From PFJX01 sp964393825 (GTDB lineage Bacteria > Pseudomonadota > Gammaproteobacteria > Burkholderiales > Thiobacillaceae), in the NCBI GenBank assembly GCA_964393825.1, contig CAYMUY010000004.1, forward strand, positions 1 to 64,000: a stretch of 64,000 nucleotides of DNA, written 5' to 3'. Position numbers and translations under genes: made by a program. Positions within the stretch are counted from its first letter, which is position 1. Each line of letters begins with the position of its first letter. Below, piece by piece: positions 24,005 through 32,765 of the stretch. The notes beneath the pieces were generated by a model. That model made no database searches. It saw only the letters and a program-made list of their open reading frames with translations, and was not told the DNA's origin.

Positions 24005-25384
24005 TTACTGTAGGGTCTTGGCTTTTTCGACCGCTTCGTCGATGGTGCCGACCATGTAGAAGGCCTGCTCGGGGAGGTGGTCATATTCGCCGGCCACAAT
24101 TGCCTTGAAGTTGGCGATGGTGTCTTTGAGTGTGACGTACTTGCCGGCGGCGCCAGTGAAGACTTCCGCGACGAAGAAGGGCTGCGACAGGAAACGCTGG
24201 ATCTTGCGAGCTCGGCCCACAGCGAGTTTGTCCTCGGGAGAGAGTTCGTCCATGCCGAGAATCGCGATGATGTCGCGCAATTCCTTGTAGCGCTGCAAAG
24301 TCGCCTGTACGGAACGCGCGACGCTGTAGTGTTCCTCGCCCACAACCAGGGGGTCGAGTTGGCGCGAGGTGGAATCGAGCGGGTCGACGGCGGGATAGAT
24401 GCCCAGTTCCGCGACCTGACGGCTCAGCACCAGCGTGGCGTCCAGGTGGGCGAAGGTGGTCGCCGGGGACGGATCGGTCAAGTCGTCGGCGGGGACATAC
24501 ACAGCCTGGAACGACGTGATGGAACCGGTGCGGGTGGAGGTGATGCGTTCCTGCAAGGCGCCCATTTCCGAGGCCAGGGTGGGCTGGTACCCCACGGCGG
24601 AGGGCATGCGGCCCAGCAACGCGGAGACTTCGGTACCGGCCAGGGTGTAGCGGTAGATGTTGTCGACAAAGAACAGCACGTCGCGGCCTTCGTCGCGGAA
24701 GTGCTCGGCCATGGTCAGGCCGGTCAGCGCGACGCGAAGACGGTTGCCCGGCGGCTCGCTCATCTGGCCGTAGACCAGGGCCACCTTGTCGAGAACACCG
24801 CCTTCCTTCATCTCGTGATAGAAGTCGTTGCCCTCACGAGTGCGCTCACCCACGCCGGCGAATACGGAGTAACCACTGTGCTCGACCGCGATGTTGCGGA
24901 TCAGCTCCATCAGCGTCACGGTCTTGCCGACACCGGCGCCACCGAACAGGCCAACCTTGCCGCCCTTGGCGATGGGCATGATCAGGTCGATAACCTTGAT
25001 GCCGGTTTCCAGAATTTCCACAGAGGCCGCCTGATCCGCGTAAGCGGGGGCCTTGCGATGGATCGGCATACGCGCTTCCGCGTCGACCGGACCCATTTCA
25101 TCCACCGGCTCACCGAGTACGTCCATGATGCGACCCAGGGTCGCCTTGCCCACCGGAACGGAGATTGCCGCGCCCGTGTTGCGTGCAACCGCGCCGCGTC
25201 TCAGGCCATCGGTGGAACCCATCGCGATGGTACGGACGATGCCGTCGCCCAACTGCTGCTGCACCTCGAAGGTGAGGGGTGGGGTGTCCATCTTGATCGC
25301 GTCATAGACCTTGGGCAGAGCCCCCCGCGGGAACTCCATGTCTACCACCGCGCCGATGATCTGTACGATTTTTCCTTCGGTCAT
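24005..25384 (-). CDS. atpD: ATP synthase beta subunit
   Basis: A 459-residue catalytic subunit of F1. The P-loop 'GLFGGAGVGKTVTLMELI', 'YSVFAGVGERTREGNDFYHEMKE' with the catalytic Glu, 'VALVYGQMSEPPGNRLRVALTGLTMAEHFRDE' and Walker B 'DVLFFVDNIYRYTLAGTEVSALLGRMPSAVGYQPTLA' are all intact. I chose ATG 25384 (MTEGKIVQIIG) because AGGA lies nine bases upstream; an ATG three codons earlier (25393) sits directly against that AGGA. Confidence 0.96.
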   Translation of the reverse strand: MTEGKIVQIIGAVVDMEFPRGALPKVYDAIKMDTPPLTFEVQQQLGDGIVRTIAMGSTDGLRRGAVARNTGAAISVPVGKATLGRIMDVLGEPVDEMGPVDAEARMPIHRKAPAYADQAASVEILETGIKVIDLIMPIAKGGKVGLFGGAGVGKTVTLMELIRNIAVEHSGYSVFAGVGERTREGNDFYHEMKEGGVLDKVALVYGQMSEPPGNRLRVALTGLTMAEHFRDEGRDVLFFVDNIYRYTLAGTEVSALLGRMPSAVGYQPTLASEMGALQERITSTRTGSITSFQAVYVPADDLTDPSPATTFAHLDATLVLSRQVAELGIYPAVDPLDSTSRQLDPLVVGEEHYSVARSVQATLQRYKELRDIIAILGMDELSPEDKLAVGRARKIQRFLSQPFFVAEVFTGAAGKYVTLKDTIANFKAIVAGEYDHLPEQAFYMVGTIDEAVEKAKTLQ

Positions 25385-25414
25385 GGCATTCATTCCTAGC
25401 TGATTTCGATTCTG

Positions 25415-26281
25415 TTAAACGGCCGACGCGCCCGCGACGATTTCGGAGATTTCCTGCGTGATCGCAGCCTGGCGGGTCTTGTTGTAGACCAGCTTCAATT
25501 CGTCGATGACGCTCTTGGCGTTGTCGGAGGCGGCTTTCATCGCGACCATCCGCGCGGATTGTTCGCACGCCAGATTTTCCGCGACGGCCTGATAAATCAG
25601 TGCCTCGATGTAGCGCACCATGAGACTGTCCACGACGCTTTTTGCTTCCGGCTCGTAGATATAGTCCCAGTGGTGTTCGGCCTTCTCGACGGCTTCCTCG
25701 GCATTGAGCGGCAGCAACTGCTTGAGCGTGGCTTCCTGCTTCATGGTGGAGATGAAACGGCTATAGACCAGATAAAGTGCGTCGATGCGGCCTTCCTTGT
25801 ACGCATCCAGCATCACCTGAACCGGGCCGATGAGGCGCTCCATGTGCGGCGTATCACCCAGACCGGTCACTTGAGAAGCAATATTGCTACCCAGGCGTTG
25901 CATGAAACCGAGACCCTTGTTGCCGATCGCGCAGACATCGACCTCGATCTTCTCGTCGTCCCAGCCCTTCAGTTTGTTCAATGTCAGGCGCAGAGCATTG
26001 GTATTGAGACCACCACAAAGGCCCTTGTCGGTGGTGACGACGATGATGCCCACTCGTTTGACGGTTTCACGTGAAACAACAAAGGGGTGGCGGTATTCAG
26101 GATGTGCCTGGCTGAAGTGCGCTGCGACACGGCCAATCTTCTCGGCATAGGGACGGGCATGACGCATCCGGTCCTGTGCCTTGCGCATCTTGGCGGCGGC
26201 GACCATTTCCATGGCGCGGGTGATCTTGCGCGTGTTTTCCACGCTTTTGATCTTGCTGCGGATTTCCTTGCCGGCGGCCAT
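25415..26281 (-). CDS. atpG: ATP synthase gamma subunit
   Basis: A 288-residue rotor shaft of F1. The N-terminal helix 'GKEIRSKIKSVENTRKITRAMEMVAAAKMRKAQ' and the C-terminal helix 'ENLACEQSARMVAMKAASDNAKSVIDELKLVYNKTRQAAITQEISEIVAGA' are canonical, with 'VVTTDKGLCGGLNTN' in the middle. The codons for residues VSRET at about 70-74 contain a 15/16 parS sequence, so this stretch probably also serves chromosome partition. Confidence 0.96.
   Translation of the reverse strand: MAAGKEIRSKIKSVENTRKITRAMEMVAAAKMRKAQDRMRHARPYAEKIGRVAAHFSQAHPEYRHPFVVSRETVKRVGIIVVTTDKGLCGGLNTNALRLTLNKLKGWDDEKIEVDVCAIGNKGLGFMQRLGSNIASQVTGLGDTPHMERLIGPVQVMLDAYKEGRIDALYLVYSRFISTMKQEATLKQLLPLNAEEAVEKAEHHWDYIYEPEAKSVVDSLMVRYIEALIYQAVAENLACEQSARMVAMKAASDNAKSVIDELKLVYNKTRQAAITQEISEIVAGASAV
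26063..26078. other. parS-like site within atpG
   Basis: GGTTTCACGTGAAACA matches the bacterial parS consensus TGTTTCACGTGAAACA at 15 of 16 positions; the 14-base palindromic core is perfect. It lies inside atpG, about 8.7 kb from the perfect site upstream of mnmG, and would be a ParB loading site. Confidence 0.75.
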
Positions 26282-26294
26282 GTCTTATCCGTCC

Positions 26295-27830
26295 TCAGTA
26301 AGCCGCGCTGGCCTTGAAGTCTTCGATGGCTGCGGACAGCTGCTTTTCGGCCTCGCCGTCGAGGTCGCCCGTGCTCTGAATCTTATCCATGATGGCGGCA
26401 TACTTGCCCTTCATGAAGGATTGCAGGGCAGCCTCGAAAGCCAGGGCGCGCTTGACTTCGACGTCATCCATGTAGCCACGGTTGACCGCGAACAGGGTGA
26501 CCGCCATTTCAGCGACGTTCATCGGGGAGTATTGGAACTGCTTCATCAGTTCCGTAACCATCTTGCCGCGCTCCAATTGCTTACGGGTCGCCTCGTCAAG
26601 GTCGGATGCGAACTGGGCAAATGCCGCGAGTTCGCGATATTGCGCCAGAGCCAGACGAATACCACCTCCCAGCTTCTTGATGACTTTGGTCTGCGCGGCG
26701 CCACCCACACGCGACACGGACAGGCCGGCGTTGATGGCGGGACGGATACCCGCGTTGAACAGATCGGATTCCAGGAAAATCTGGCCATCGGTGATAGAAA
26801 TCACGTTGGTCGGCACGAAGGCGGATACGTCCCCTGCCTGGGTCTCGATGATCGGCAGGGCGGTCAGCGAGCCGGTCTGGCCCTTTACGCCTGAAATCCG
26901 CTCAACGAAATCTGCATTGACGCGCGCGGAACGCTCCAACAGGCGCGAATGGAGATAGAACACGTCGCCGGGATAGGCTTCACGGCCCGGAGGGCGGCGC
27001 AGCAGCAGGGAAATCTGGCGGTAGGCCCAGGCCTGCTTGGTCAGGTCGTCATACACGATCAGGGCATCGCGGCCGGAGTCACGGAAGAATTCGCCCATGG
27101 TGCAACCGGCGTAGGGTGCGAGGAACTGCATCGCGGCCGGGTCCGACGAGGTGGCGGCGACCACGATGGTGTGGTCCATGGCGCCATGCTCTTCCAGCTT
27201 GCGCACCACGTTGGCGATGGAGGACGCCTTCTGGCCGACCGCCACGTAAACGCAGAGCACGCCTGTGCCCTTCTGGTTGATGATGGCGTCGATGGCCACA
27301 GCGGTCTTGCCGGTTTGGCGGTCACCGATGATCAGTTCGCGCTGACCACGACCGACCGGAACCATCGCGTCGATCGCCTTGAGGCCGGTCTGCATCGGCT
27401 GCGAAACGGACTGGCGCGCGATGACGCCCGGAGCGATTTTTTCGATCGGCGCGGTGGCCGGGCAGTTGACCGGACCCTTGCCATCGATGGGCTGACCCAG
27501 CGCATTGACCACGCGCCCCAGCAACTGGTCGCCAACCGGCACCTCGAGAATGCGGCCGGTGCACTTGACGATGTCGCCTTCCGAAATATGTTCGTACTCG
27601 CCCAGCACCACGGCACCGACGGAATCGCGTTCTAGGTTCAGGGCCATGCCGAAGGTGTTGCCCGGGAACTCCAGCATTTCCCCCTGCATGACTTCCGCCA
27701 GCCCGTGCACACGCACGATGCCGTCGGTGACGGAGACCACGGTCCCCTGGGTACGCAGCTCGGAACCGGATTCCAGGTTCTGGATGCGGCTCTTGATCAG
27801 CTCGCTGATTTCGGAAGGATTGAGTTGCAT
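26295..27830 (-). CDS. atpA: ATP synthase alpha subunit
   Basis: A 511-residue non-catalytic nucleotide-binding subunit of F1. Landmarks: 'QLNPSEISELIKSRI' at the N-terminus, P-loop 'ELIIGDRQTGKTAVAIDAI', 'LIVYDDLTKQAWAYRQISLLLRRPPGREAYPGD', the Arg finger region 'FNAGIRPAINAGLSVSRVGGAAQ', and the C-terminal helical bundle. Normal length. It lies 13 bases upstream of atpG. Confidence 0.97.
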   Translation of the reverse strand: MQLNPSEISELIKSRIQNLESGSELRTQGTVVSVTDGIVRVHGLAEVMQGEMLEFPGNTFGMALNLERDSVGAVVLGEYEHISEGDIVKCTGRILEVPVGDQLLGRVVNALGQPIDGKGPVNCPATAPIEKIAPGVIARQSVSQPMQTGLKAIDAMVPVGRGQRELIIGDRQTGKTAVAIDAIINQKGTGVLCVYVAVGQKASSIANVVRKLEEHGAMDHTIVVAATSSDPAAMQFLAPYAGCTMGEFFRDSGRDALIVYDDLTKQAWAYRQISLLLRRPPGREAYPGDVFYLHSRLLERSARVNADFVERISGVKGQTGSLTALPIIETQAGDVSAFVPTNVISITDGQIFLESDLFNAGIRPAINAGLSVSRVGGAAQTKVIKKLGGGIRLALAQYRELAAFAQFASDLDEATRKQLERGKMVTELMKQFQYSPMNVAEMAVTLFAVNRGYMDDVEVKRALAFEAALQSFMKGKYAAIMDKIQSTGDLDGEAEKQLSAAIEDFKASAAY

Positions 27831-27845
27831 GTGAACTCCAGATAA

Positions 27846-28379
27846 TTAAGCTTTCAGGGTGACGGCCAGGCTTGCCAGCCCGCCGCGCACCGAAGAATCC
27901 ATGACTTCGTCGCCCACCTGGATCACCACGCCGCCGATCAGATCGGCATCCAGCGACTGGGTGGCGGTGATCTTGCGGCCTAATTTGGCCTCCAGTTTGG
28001 CGACCAGGCCGGCCAACTGTTCGTTGCTCAACTCGTAGGCGCTGGTGATGTGCGCGGTCAACTCGCCTTCCTGCGCGGCTTTGAGCACCTCGAACAGGGC
28101 GACGATTTCAGGCAGCAGCGCCAAACGCTTGTTCTCGACCAGCAGCTTGGCCAGATTGCCGCCTTCAGCGCCCAACTTATCGCCGCATACCGCCAGGATC
28201 ACCTCGGCGACACGATCCGCGGGCACAGCCGGATTTCCGGCCAGGTCTCGCATCTGTGCGTCATCGGCGACAACGGCCAGCAGGGCGAGACGCTCGGACC
28301 ATTGATCCCAGGCTTTGCCCTCGGCGGCCAATTTGCCCACGGCTTCAGCGTAAGGTCGGGCTAAGGTTGCGCGTTCCAT
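27846..28379 (-). CDS. atpH: ATP synthase delta subunit
   Basis: A 177-residue peripheral-stalk subunit that joins F1 to the b dimer. It shows the N-terminal helical bundle ('TLARPYAEAVGKLAAEGKAWDQWSERL') and the conserved C-terminal 'VEAKLGRKITATQSLDADLIGGVVIQVGDEVMDSSVRGGLASL'. Normal length, between atpF and atpA. Confidence 0.96.
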   Translation of the reverse strand: MERATLARPYAEAVGKLAAEGKAWDQWSERLALLAVVADDAQMRDLAGNPAVPADRVAEVILAVCGDKLGAEGGNLAKLLVENKRLALLPEIVALFEVLKAAQEGELTAHITSAYELSNEQLAGLVAKLEAKLGRKITATQSLDADLIGGVVIQVGDEVMDSSVRGGLASLAVTLKA

Positions 28380-28403
28380 CTCAGTATCATCCTGGCAGTT
28401 GGC

Positions 28404-28874
28404 TCACAGCTCGTTCTTGATTGCTTCGAGCAGGTCGGCGTGCGCCTTGGCATCGACTTCGCGGCGCAGCACCTTGGCGGCACCGGCGATGACCAGGGCG
28501 GCGACATCGCCGCGCAACGCCTCGCGGGCACGATGCGATTCCTGCTCGATCTCGGCCTTGGCTGCGGTGATCATGCGTTCGCCTTCACCTTTGGCCGCAT
28601 TCTTCGACTCTTCGACGATCTGACTGGCGCGTTTATCGGCCTGCGCGATGATCTCTGATGCCTTGAGCTTGGCGTCGTGCATGGTTTCGCTGGCACGTTT
28701 GGCGGCCAGTTCCAGTTCATGCTTGCCGCGATCGGCGGCGGCCAGACCATCGGCGATCAGTTTCTTGCGGGCCTCAAGGGCACCGACGATCGGCGGCCAC
28801 ACGAACTTCATGCAGAACCACACGAAGATAGCGAATGTGATGGACTGTCCGATCAGGGTCATATTGATGTTCAT
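28404..28874 (-). CDS. atpF: ATP synthase b subunit
   Basis: A 156-residue peripheral-stalk protein with one N-terminal membrane helix ('NMTLIGQSITFAIFVWFCMKFVWPPI') followed by a long charged coiled coil to the end ('EARKKLIADGLAAADRGKHELELAAKRASETMHDAKLKASEIIAQADKRA'). GAGGAG precedes the ATG. It works as a dimer joining AtpB to AtpH. Confidence 0.96.
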   Translation of the reverse strand: MNINMTLIGQSITFAIFVWFCMKFVWPPIVGALEARKKLIADGLAAADRGKHELELAAKRASETMHDAKLKASEIIAQADKRASQIVEESKNAAKGEGERMITAAKAEIEQESHRAREALRGDVAALVIAGAAKVLRREVDAKAHADLLEAIKNEL

Positions 28875-28908
28875 GACCGCTCCTCTTGCGTGTTATCGCG
28901 TTGATTGA

Positions 28909-29148
28909 TCAGGCCGCGACCGCGAAGAGAACGTACATGGCCAGACCGACGGCAATCATCGGCACGGCGTCGACCAGACCCATGACGATGAAGAACTGGG
29001 TACGCAGCATCGGGATCAGTTCCGGCTGGCGCGCCGCGCCTTCCAGGAAGCGGCCACCGAGGATACCGATACCCACGGATGCGCCGAGCGCGCCCAGACC
29101 CATCATGATGGCGCCGGCGATAAACAAGAGAGCTTGTACTTCAGTCAT
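28909..29148 (-). CDS. atpE: ATP synthase c subunit
   Basis: A 79-residue two-helix hairpin that forms the rotor ring. The glycine-rich helix 1 'GLGALGASVGIGILGGRFLEGAARQPE', the polar loop 'RQPELIP' and helix 2 'QFFIVMGLVDAVPMIAVGLAMYVLF' carry the proton-binding Asp in 'GLVDAVP'. I see no sodium-binding ligand set (no Gln/Thr pattern), so protons are the likely coupling ion. TAGGAG precedes the ATG. Confidence 0.96.
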   Translation of the reverse strand: MTEVQALLFIAGAIMMGLGALGASVGIGILGGRFLEGAARQPELIPMLRTQFFIVMGLVDAVPMIAVGLAMYVLFAVAA

Positions 29149-29182
29149 GGTTTTCTCCTAGAGACAATTCAGAAAGCGAAAA

Positions 29183-30073
29183 TTAGTGGTGTTCCTGATG
29201 CGCCATGTCCAGATAGACGATGGTGAGCGTCATGAAGATAAAAGCTTGCAGGGTGATGATCAGAATGTGGAATACAGCCCAGGCCCACTGCAGGACCCCT
29301 CCGGTCAGCGCGAGCACGGCACCACCGGAGAACATGATGGCGATCAGGATGAAGATCATCTCGCCGGCATACATGTTGCCAAACAGACGCAGCGCCAGGG
29401 AGACCGGCTTGGCGATCAGGTTGACGCCCTCCAGCAACAAGTTGGCGGGGAGACCCCATTTGCCGAATGGCTGCAGGGTGAGCTCTCCGACGAAGCCGCC
29501 TACGCCTTTCATCTTGACGCTGTAATAGAGCACCAGCGCGAACACGGTCAGCGACATGCCGAAGGTTGCATTGGGATCAGTGGAGGGAACCACTTTCAGG
29601 TAGGGCAGACCCAGGGCTCCGGCAAGACCAGGCAGCCAGTCGATGGGGATCAGATCCATCACGTTCATCAGGAAAATCCAGATGAAGATGGTCAGCGCCA
29701 GAGGAGCGACCAGCGGATTGCGACCACTGAACGAGCCTTTGACGCTGGAATCAACGAACTCGACCACCCACTCGACAAAGTTCAGCAGGCCGCCAGGTAC
29801 ACCCCCTGCAGCGGATTGCGTCGCGCTTTTCGCAGCCTTGCCAAACAGGAACAGAAACAGCGCACCGAGGACGATGGAAAAACCCATGGTATCGACATTG
29901 ATCGCCATGAAGCCCATGTCCTTGGCTTCCCGTGCCGTATGCGCGAGTGTCCAGGTGTTGCTCTGTAGCACTTCACCATCACCGCGCTGATAACCCGCGG
30001 GCAGCTGCCCAAAGGTGAGGTTCTGCAGGTGGTGCTTGATATATTCCGTCGAGGTGTGCGCTTCCGCGGACAT
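29183..30073 (-). CDS. atpB: ATP synthase a subunit
   Basis: A 296-residue membrane protein, the proton channel half of the Fo motor. The essential Arg is in 'KPVSLALRLFGNMYAGEMIFILIAIMF', with 'SVKGSFSGRNPLVAPLALTIFIWIFLMNVMDLIPIDWLPGL' before it and a C-terminal His-rich tail (AHQEHH). The N-terminal periplasmic extension ('STEYIKHHLQNLTFGQL') is of the beta/gammaproteobacterial type. Confidence 0.96.
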   Translation of the reverse strand: MSAEAHTSTEYIKHHLQNLTFGQLPAGYQRGDGEVLQSNTWTLAHTAREAKDMGFMAINVDTMGFSIVLGALFLFLFGKAAKSATQSAAGGVPGGLLNFVEWVVEFVDSSVKGSFSGRNPLVAPLALTIFIWIFLMNVMDLIPIDWLPGLAGALGLPYLKVVPSTDPNATFGMSLTVFALVLYYSVKMKGVGGFVGELTLQPFGKWGLPANLLLEGVNLIAKPVSLALRLFGNMYAGEMIFILIAIMFSGGAVLALTGGVLQWAWAVFHILIITLQAFIFMTLTIVYLDMAHQEHH

Positions 30074-30103
30074 GTCTCTAACTCTTTAAAGCGCCCTTGG
30101 GCG

Positions 30104-30457
30104 TCAATCCGTCTTCAGGGCAGACGCGGAGATCATCCACGCGACCTGCCCCACGATAAATCCCACCAGCATCGGCAGCGGCTCCAGACTCAAGCCAACG
30201 ATGCCGGCAGCCAGGATGGCTCCAACAACAAAAAACCGTTCCATCATGGAACGGTGAAACTGCCGCAAATGGCGGCCGCCATCGCAGTGGTAATCATACC
30301 GGCCTCTACGCCAGCGCCATACCAGTAAGCCGATATTCGCCATCGTGGCAAATCCGCCATACAAGACCGCAACTCCAACACCGCCGCCCTGCCATATCCA
30401 TGCCAGACCTGACATGACAATGATCAAGGCGCACAGGACGCCATAAGCGAAAAGCAT
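30104..30457 (-). CDS. atpI: ATP synthase subunit I
   Basis: A 117-residue membrane protein with four predicted hydrophobic segments, the assembly factor usually found first in atp operons. It has 'VAVLYGGFATMANIGLLVWRWRRG' and a typical C-terminal 'FVVGAILAAGIVGLSLEPLPMLVGFIVGQVAWM'. ATG 30457 has no visible Shine-Dalgarno sequence, and the frame closes just upstream, so no other start is available; expression is likely low. It lies 30 bases before atpB. Confidence 0.88.
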   Translation of the reverse strand: MLFAYGVLCALIIVMSGLAWIWQGGGVGVAVLYGGFATMANIGLLVWRWRRGRYDYHCDGGRHLRQFHRSMMERFFVVGAILAAGIVGLSLEPLPMLVGFIVGQVAWMISASALKTD

Positions 30458-30492
30458 TAGCCGATGATGATATATTAATTAGACGACCTAAT

Positions 30493-30519
30493 GCAATCAT
30501 CAAATGCTTTGATGATTGC
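30493..30519. terminator. Perfect palindromic hairpin between parB and atpI
   Basis: GCAATCATCAAA (30493-30504) and TTTGATGATTGC (30508-30519) form a perfect 12-bp stem with a 3-base loop, 12 bases after the parB stop. On the minus strand there is no T-run after it, so it may be a weak terminator, an mRNA-stabilising or processing hairpin, or an operator before the atp operon. Confidence 0.6.
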
Positions 30520-30531
30520 GCTCTGCAACAT

Positions 30532-31368
30532 TCATCTTATGCGCCGCAACAACTCATCAAGTTGATCGAGACTGGCAAAGCTGATGCTGAGTTTCCCGGA
30601 GCCCTTGCGGTTGGCGCTGATGCTCACGCCCGCGCCTAATTTCTCCGCCAGTTCTTCTTCCAGGCGCGCCACATCGCGATCCACCTTCGGTGCCTGTTTA
30701 TCCTGTGGCTTCAATACCCGCGCCACCAGTCGTTCGGCATCCCTGACCGATAGCCCGCGCTTGACGACTTCGCTGGCGGCTTCCACCTGCCTGGCGTTGT
30801 TCAGCGCCAACAATGCGCGCGCATGCCCCATGTCCAGGTCACCGTTCATGAGCAGCGCTTGCACCGGCTTTGCCAGGTTGAGCAGGCGCAGCAGATTGGT
30901 CACCGCCACGCGCGAGCGCCCCACCGATGCAGCGGCAGTCTGATGGGTCATGGAGAATTCCTGGATCAGGCGGTGGATACCCTGTGCCTCTTCCAGCGGG
31001 TTCAAGTTTTCCCGCTGGATGTTTTCGATCAGTGCCATCTTCAATGCAGCATCATCAGGCACGTCACGGACCAGAACCGACACCTCGGTCATTCCTGCCA
31101 GTTGGCTTGCGCGCCAGCGCCGTTCGCCGGCGATGATCTCGTAGCGGCCTCCCGGAATCACGCGTGCCAGAATCGGCTGCATCAGGCCCTGTGACTTGAT
31201 CGAATCCGCCAATTCAGCCAGACCGTCCGCATCCATGCGGGTACGCGGCTGATACTTACCCGGCACCAGGCTTTCCACCGGCAAGGTCAGCAGCCGTTCT
31301 CCTTCAGCGGTTTCGCCCTCCCCAAGCAGGGCGTCAAGCCCGCGGCCGAGTCCCTTGAGCTTAGCCAT
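30532..31368 (-). CDS. parB: Chromosome-partitioning protein ParB
   Basis: A 278-residue CTP-dependent DNA clamp that loads at parS and spreads. Visible parts: the N-terminal 'KGLGRGLDALLGEG' that stimulates ParA, the CTPase motifs 'ANQPRTRMD'-like 'KYQPRTRMDADGLAELADSIKSQGLMQPILAR' and 'YEIIAGERRWRASQLAGM', 'ALIENIQRENLNPLEEAQGIHRLI', the helix-turn-helix 'QTAAASVGRSRVAVTNLLRLLNL', and a C-terminal dimer domain. Its start overlaps the end of parA by eight bases. Confidence 0.96.
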   Translation of the reverse strand: MAKLKGLGRGLDALLGEGETAEGERLLTLPVESLVPGKYQPRTRMDADGLAELADSIKSQGLMQPILARVIPGGRYEIIAGERRWRASQLAGMTEVSVLVRDVPDDAALKMALIENIQRENLNPLEEAQGIHRLIQEFSMTHQTAAASVGRSRVAVTNLLRLLNLAKPVQALLMNGDLDMGHARALLALNNARQVEAASEVVKRGLSVRDAERLVARVLKPQDKQAPKVDRDVARLEEELAEKLGAGVSISANRKGSGKLSISFASLDQLDELLRRIR

Positions 31369-32140
31369 GGTTCATTTTCTCCCGTTTTTCAATAAGTTCA
31401 CGCGCCATGCTCAGGTAGGCCTGGGCGCCACGAGAAGCGCGGTCATACTGCAATGCCGGCAGGCCATGGCTGGGAGCCTCAGCAAGACGCACGTTGCGCG
31501 GGACCACGGTATCGAACACCTTGGCCCCGAAGTGCGCCTTGAGTTGATCGGAAACATTCTGCGCCAGCGTGTTGCGAGTATCGAACATCACCCGGGCCAC
31601 ACCATCGATGACCAACCCTGGATTGAGACGCGTCTTGATCTTCTTGATGGTATTGACCAGATCGGCCAGGCCCTCGATGGCAAAATATTCGCATTGCATC
31701 GGAATGAGCACCGCGTTAGCGGCAGTCAGAGCATTGACGGTCAGCAGATTGAGCGCGGGCGGGCAATCGATCAGGATGAAATCATAGTCTCCCGAGATTG
31801 CCTCCAATCCCTGGCGCAGGCGGAATTCCCGCTCTTTCTCCTGGACCAGTTCCACTTCTGCTCCAGCCAGATCCCGGTTCGCCGGCAACAGATCATATCC
31901 GGCATCTGCCGAACGCACGCCAACTTCGGCCGCGCTCGCGCTACGCAGCAGCAGGTGGTAGACCGTTCTGGTCAGGCTTTGCTTGTCGACCCCGCTCGCC
32001 GTGGTGGCATTGCCCTGTGGGTCCAGGTCGATCAGCAACACCCGCTGGTCCAGGCTGGCCAGGCTGGCCGCCAAGTTAACCGCGCTGGTGGTCTTGCCGA
32101 CCCCCCCTTTCTGATTGGTTATCGCCAGAATGCGTGCCAT
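31361..32140 (-). CDS. parA: Chromosome-partitioning ATPase ParA
   Basis: A 259-residue Soj-type ParA with the deviant Walker A 'NQKGGVGKTTSAVNLAASLA', 'LLIDLDPQGNATTASGV', 'YDFILIDCPPALNLLTVNAL' and 'PMQCEYFAIEGL'. No N-terminal DNA-binding extension is present, typical of chromosomal ParA. I chose ATG 32140 (MARILAIT); the longer frame adds non-conserved residues. It lies four bases after rsmG. Confidence 0.96.
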   Translation of the reverse strand: MARILAITNQKGGVGKTTSAVNLAASLASLDQRVLLIDLDPQGNATTASGVDKQSLTRTVYHLLLRSASAAEVGVRSADAGYDLLPANRDLAGAEVELVQEKEREFRLRQGLEAISGDYDFILIDCPPALNLLTVNALTAANAVLIPMQCEYFAIEGLADLVNTIKKIKTRLNPGLVIDGVARVMFDTRNTLAQNVSDQLKAHFGAKVFDTVVPRNVRLAEAPSHGLPALQYDRASRGAQAYLSMARELIEKREKMNHG

Positions 32141-32144
32141 ATCG

Positions 32145-32765
32145 TTATTCCATTTCCATGATGATGAGGTGGCGCTCGGCATCCAGGCCGGGGATGTGCA
32201 GCTTCACGTCTCGACTGACGCGCGCCCCCTTGAGCTGGGCAATTTCTTCATCAGGGAACAAGCCCTTCATCGCCAGCCACACACCATCATCGGCCAGCAG
32301 GTGGCGACTGACTTTCACAAACTCGTTCAATTCGGAAAAGGCGCGGGAGACGATCTGACCAAATTTCATCTCCGGGCGAAAATCCTCCGAACGCGCGTGC
32401 ACGACCCTGGCATTGCGTATTTCCAGCTCAATCAGAGCCTGCTGCATGAAGCCGCAACGTTTCTGGCTTGAGTCGAGCAGGGCCACGCTCAGGTCCGGGC
32501 GTGCGATGGCGATCGGGATGCCGGGTAGTCCCGCGCCGCTACCCACATCCAGCAAGGGCGTGCTCGCGATCATGGGCAGGATGGCCAGGCTGTCCAACAG
32601 ATGATGGGTCAACATCCGCTCAGGCTCATGAATGGCGGTCAGGTTATAGGTCCGGTTCCATTTGCCGATCAAGGCCAGGTACGCCAGCAGGCAAGTCACC
32701 TGACCGGCATCCAGGTCCACATTCATCTCGCGCAAGGCCTCGTTCAGGCGATTCGCATGAATCAT
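32145..32765 (-). CDS. rsmG: 16S rRNA (guanine-527-N7)-methyltransferase RsmG
   Basis: A 206-residue methyltransferase acting on G527 of 16S rRNA. The SAM site 'TPLLDVGSGAGLPGIPIAIARPD', 'LLDSSQKRCGFMQQAL', 'QIVSRAFSELNEFVKVS' and 'WLAMKGLFPDEEI' match the family. Loss of rsmG gives low-level streptomycin resistance in many bacteria. Its start overlaps the mnmG stop by four bases. Confidence 0.96.
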   Translation of the reverse strand: MIHANRLNEALREMNVDLDAGQVTCLLAYLALIGKWNRTYNLTAIHEPERMLTHHLLDSLAILPMIASTPLLDVGSGAGLPGIPIAIARPDLSVALLDSSQKRCGFMQQALIELEIRNARVVHARSEDFRPEMKFGQIVSRAFSELNEFVKVSRHLLADDGVWLAMKGLFPDEEIAQLKGARVSRDVKLHIPGLDAERHLIIMEME

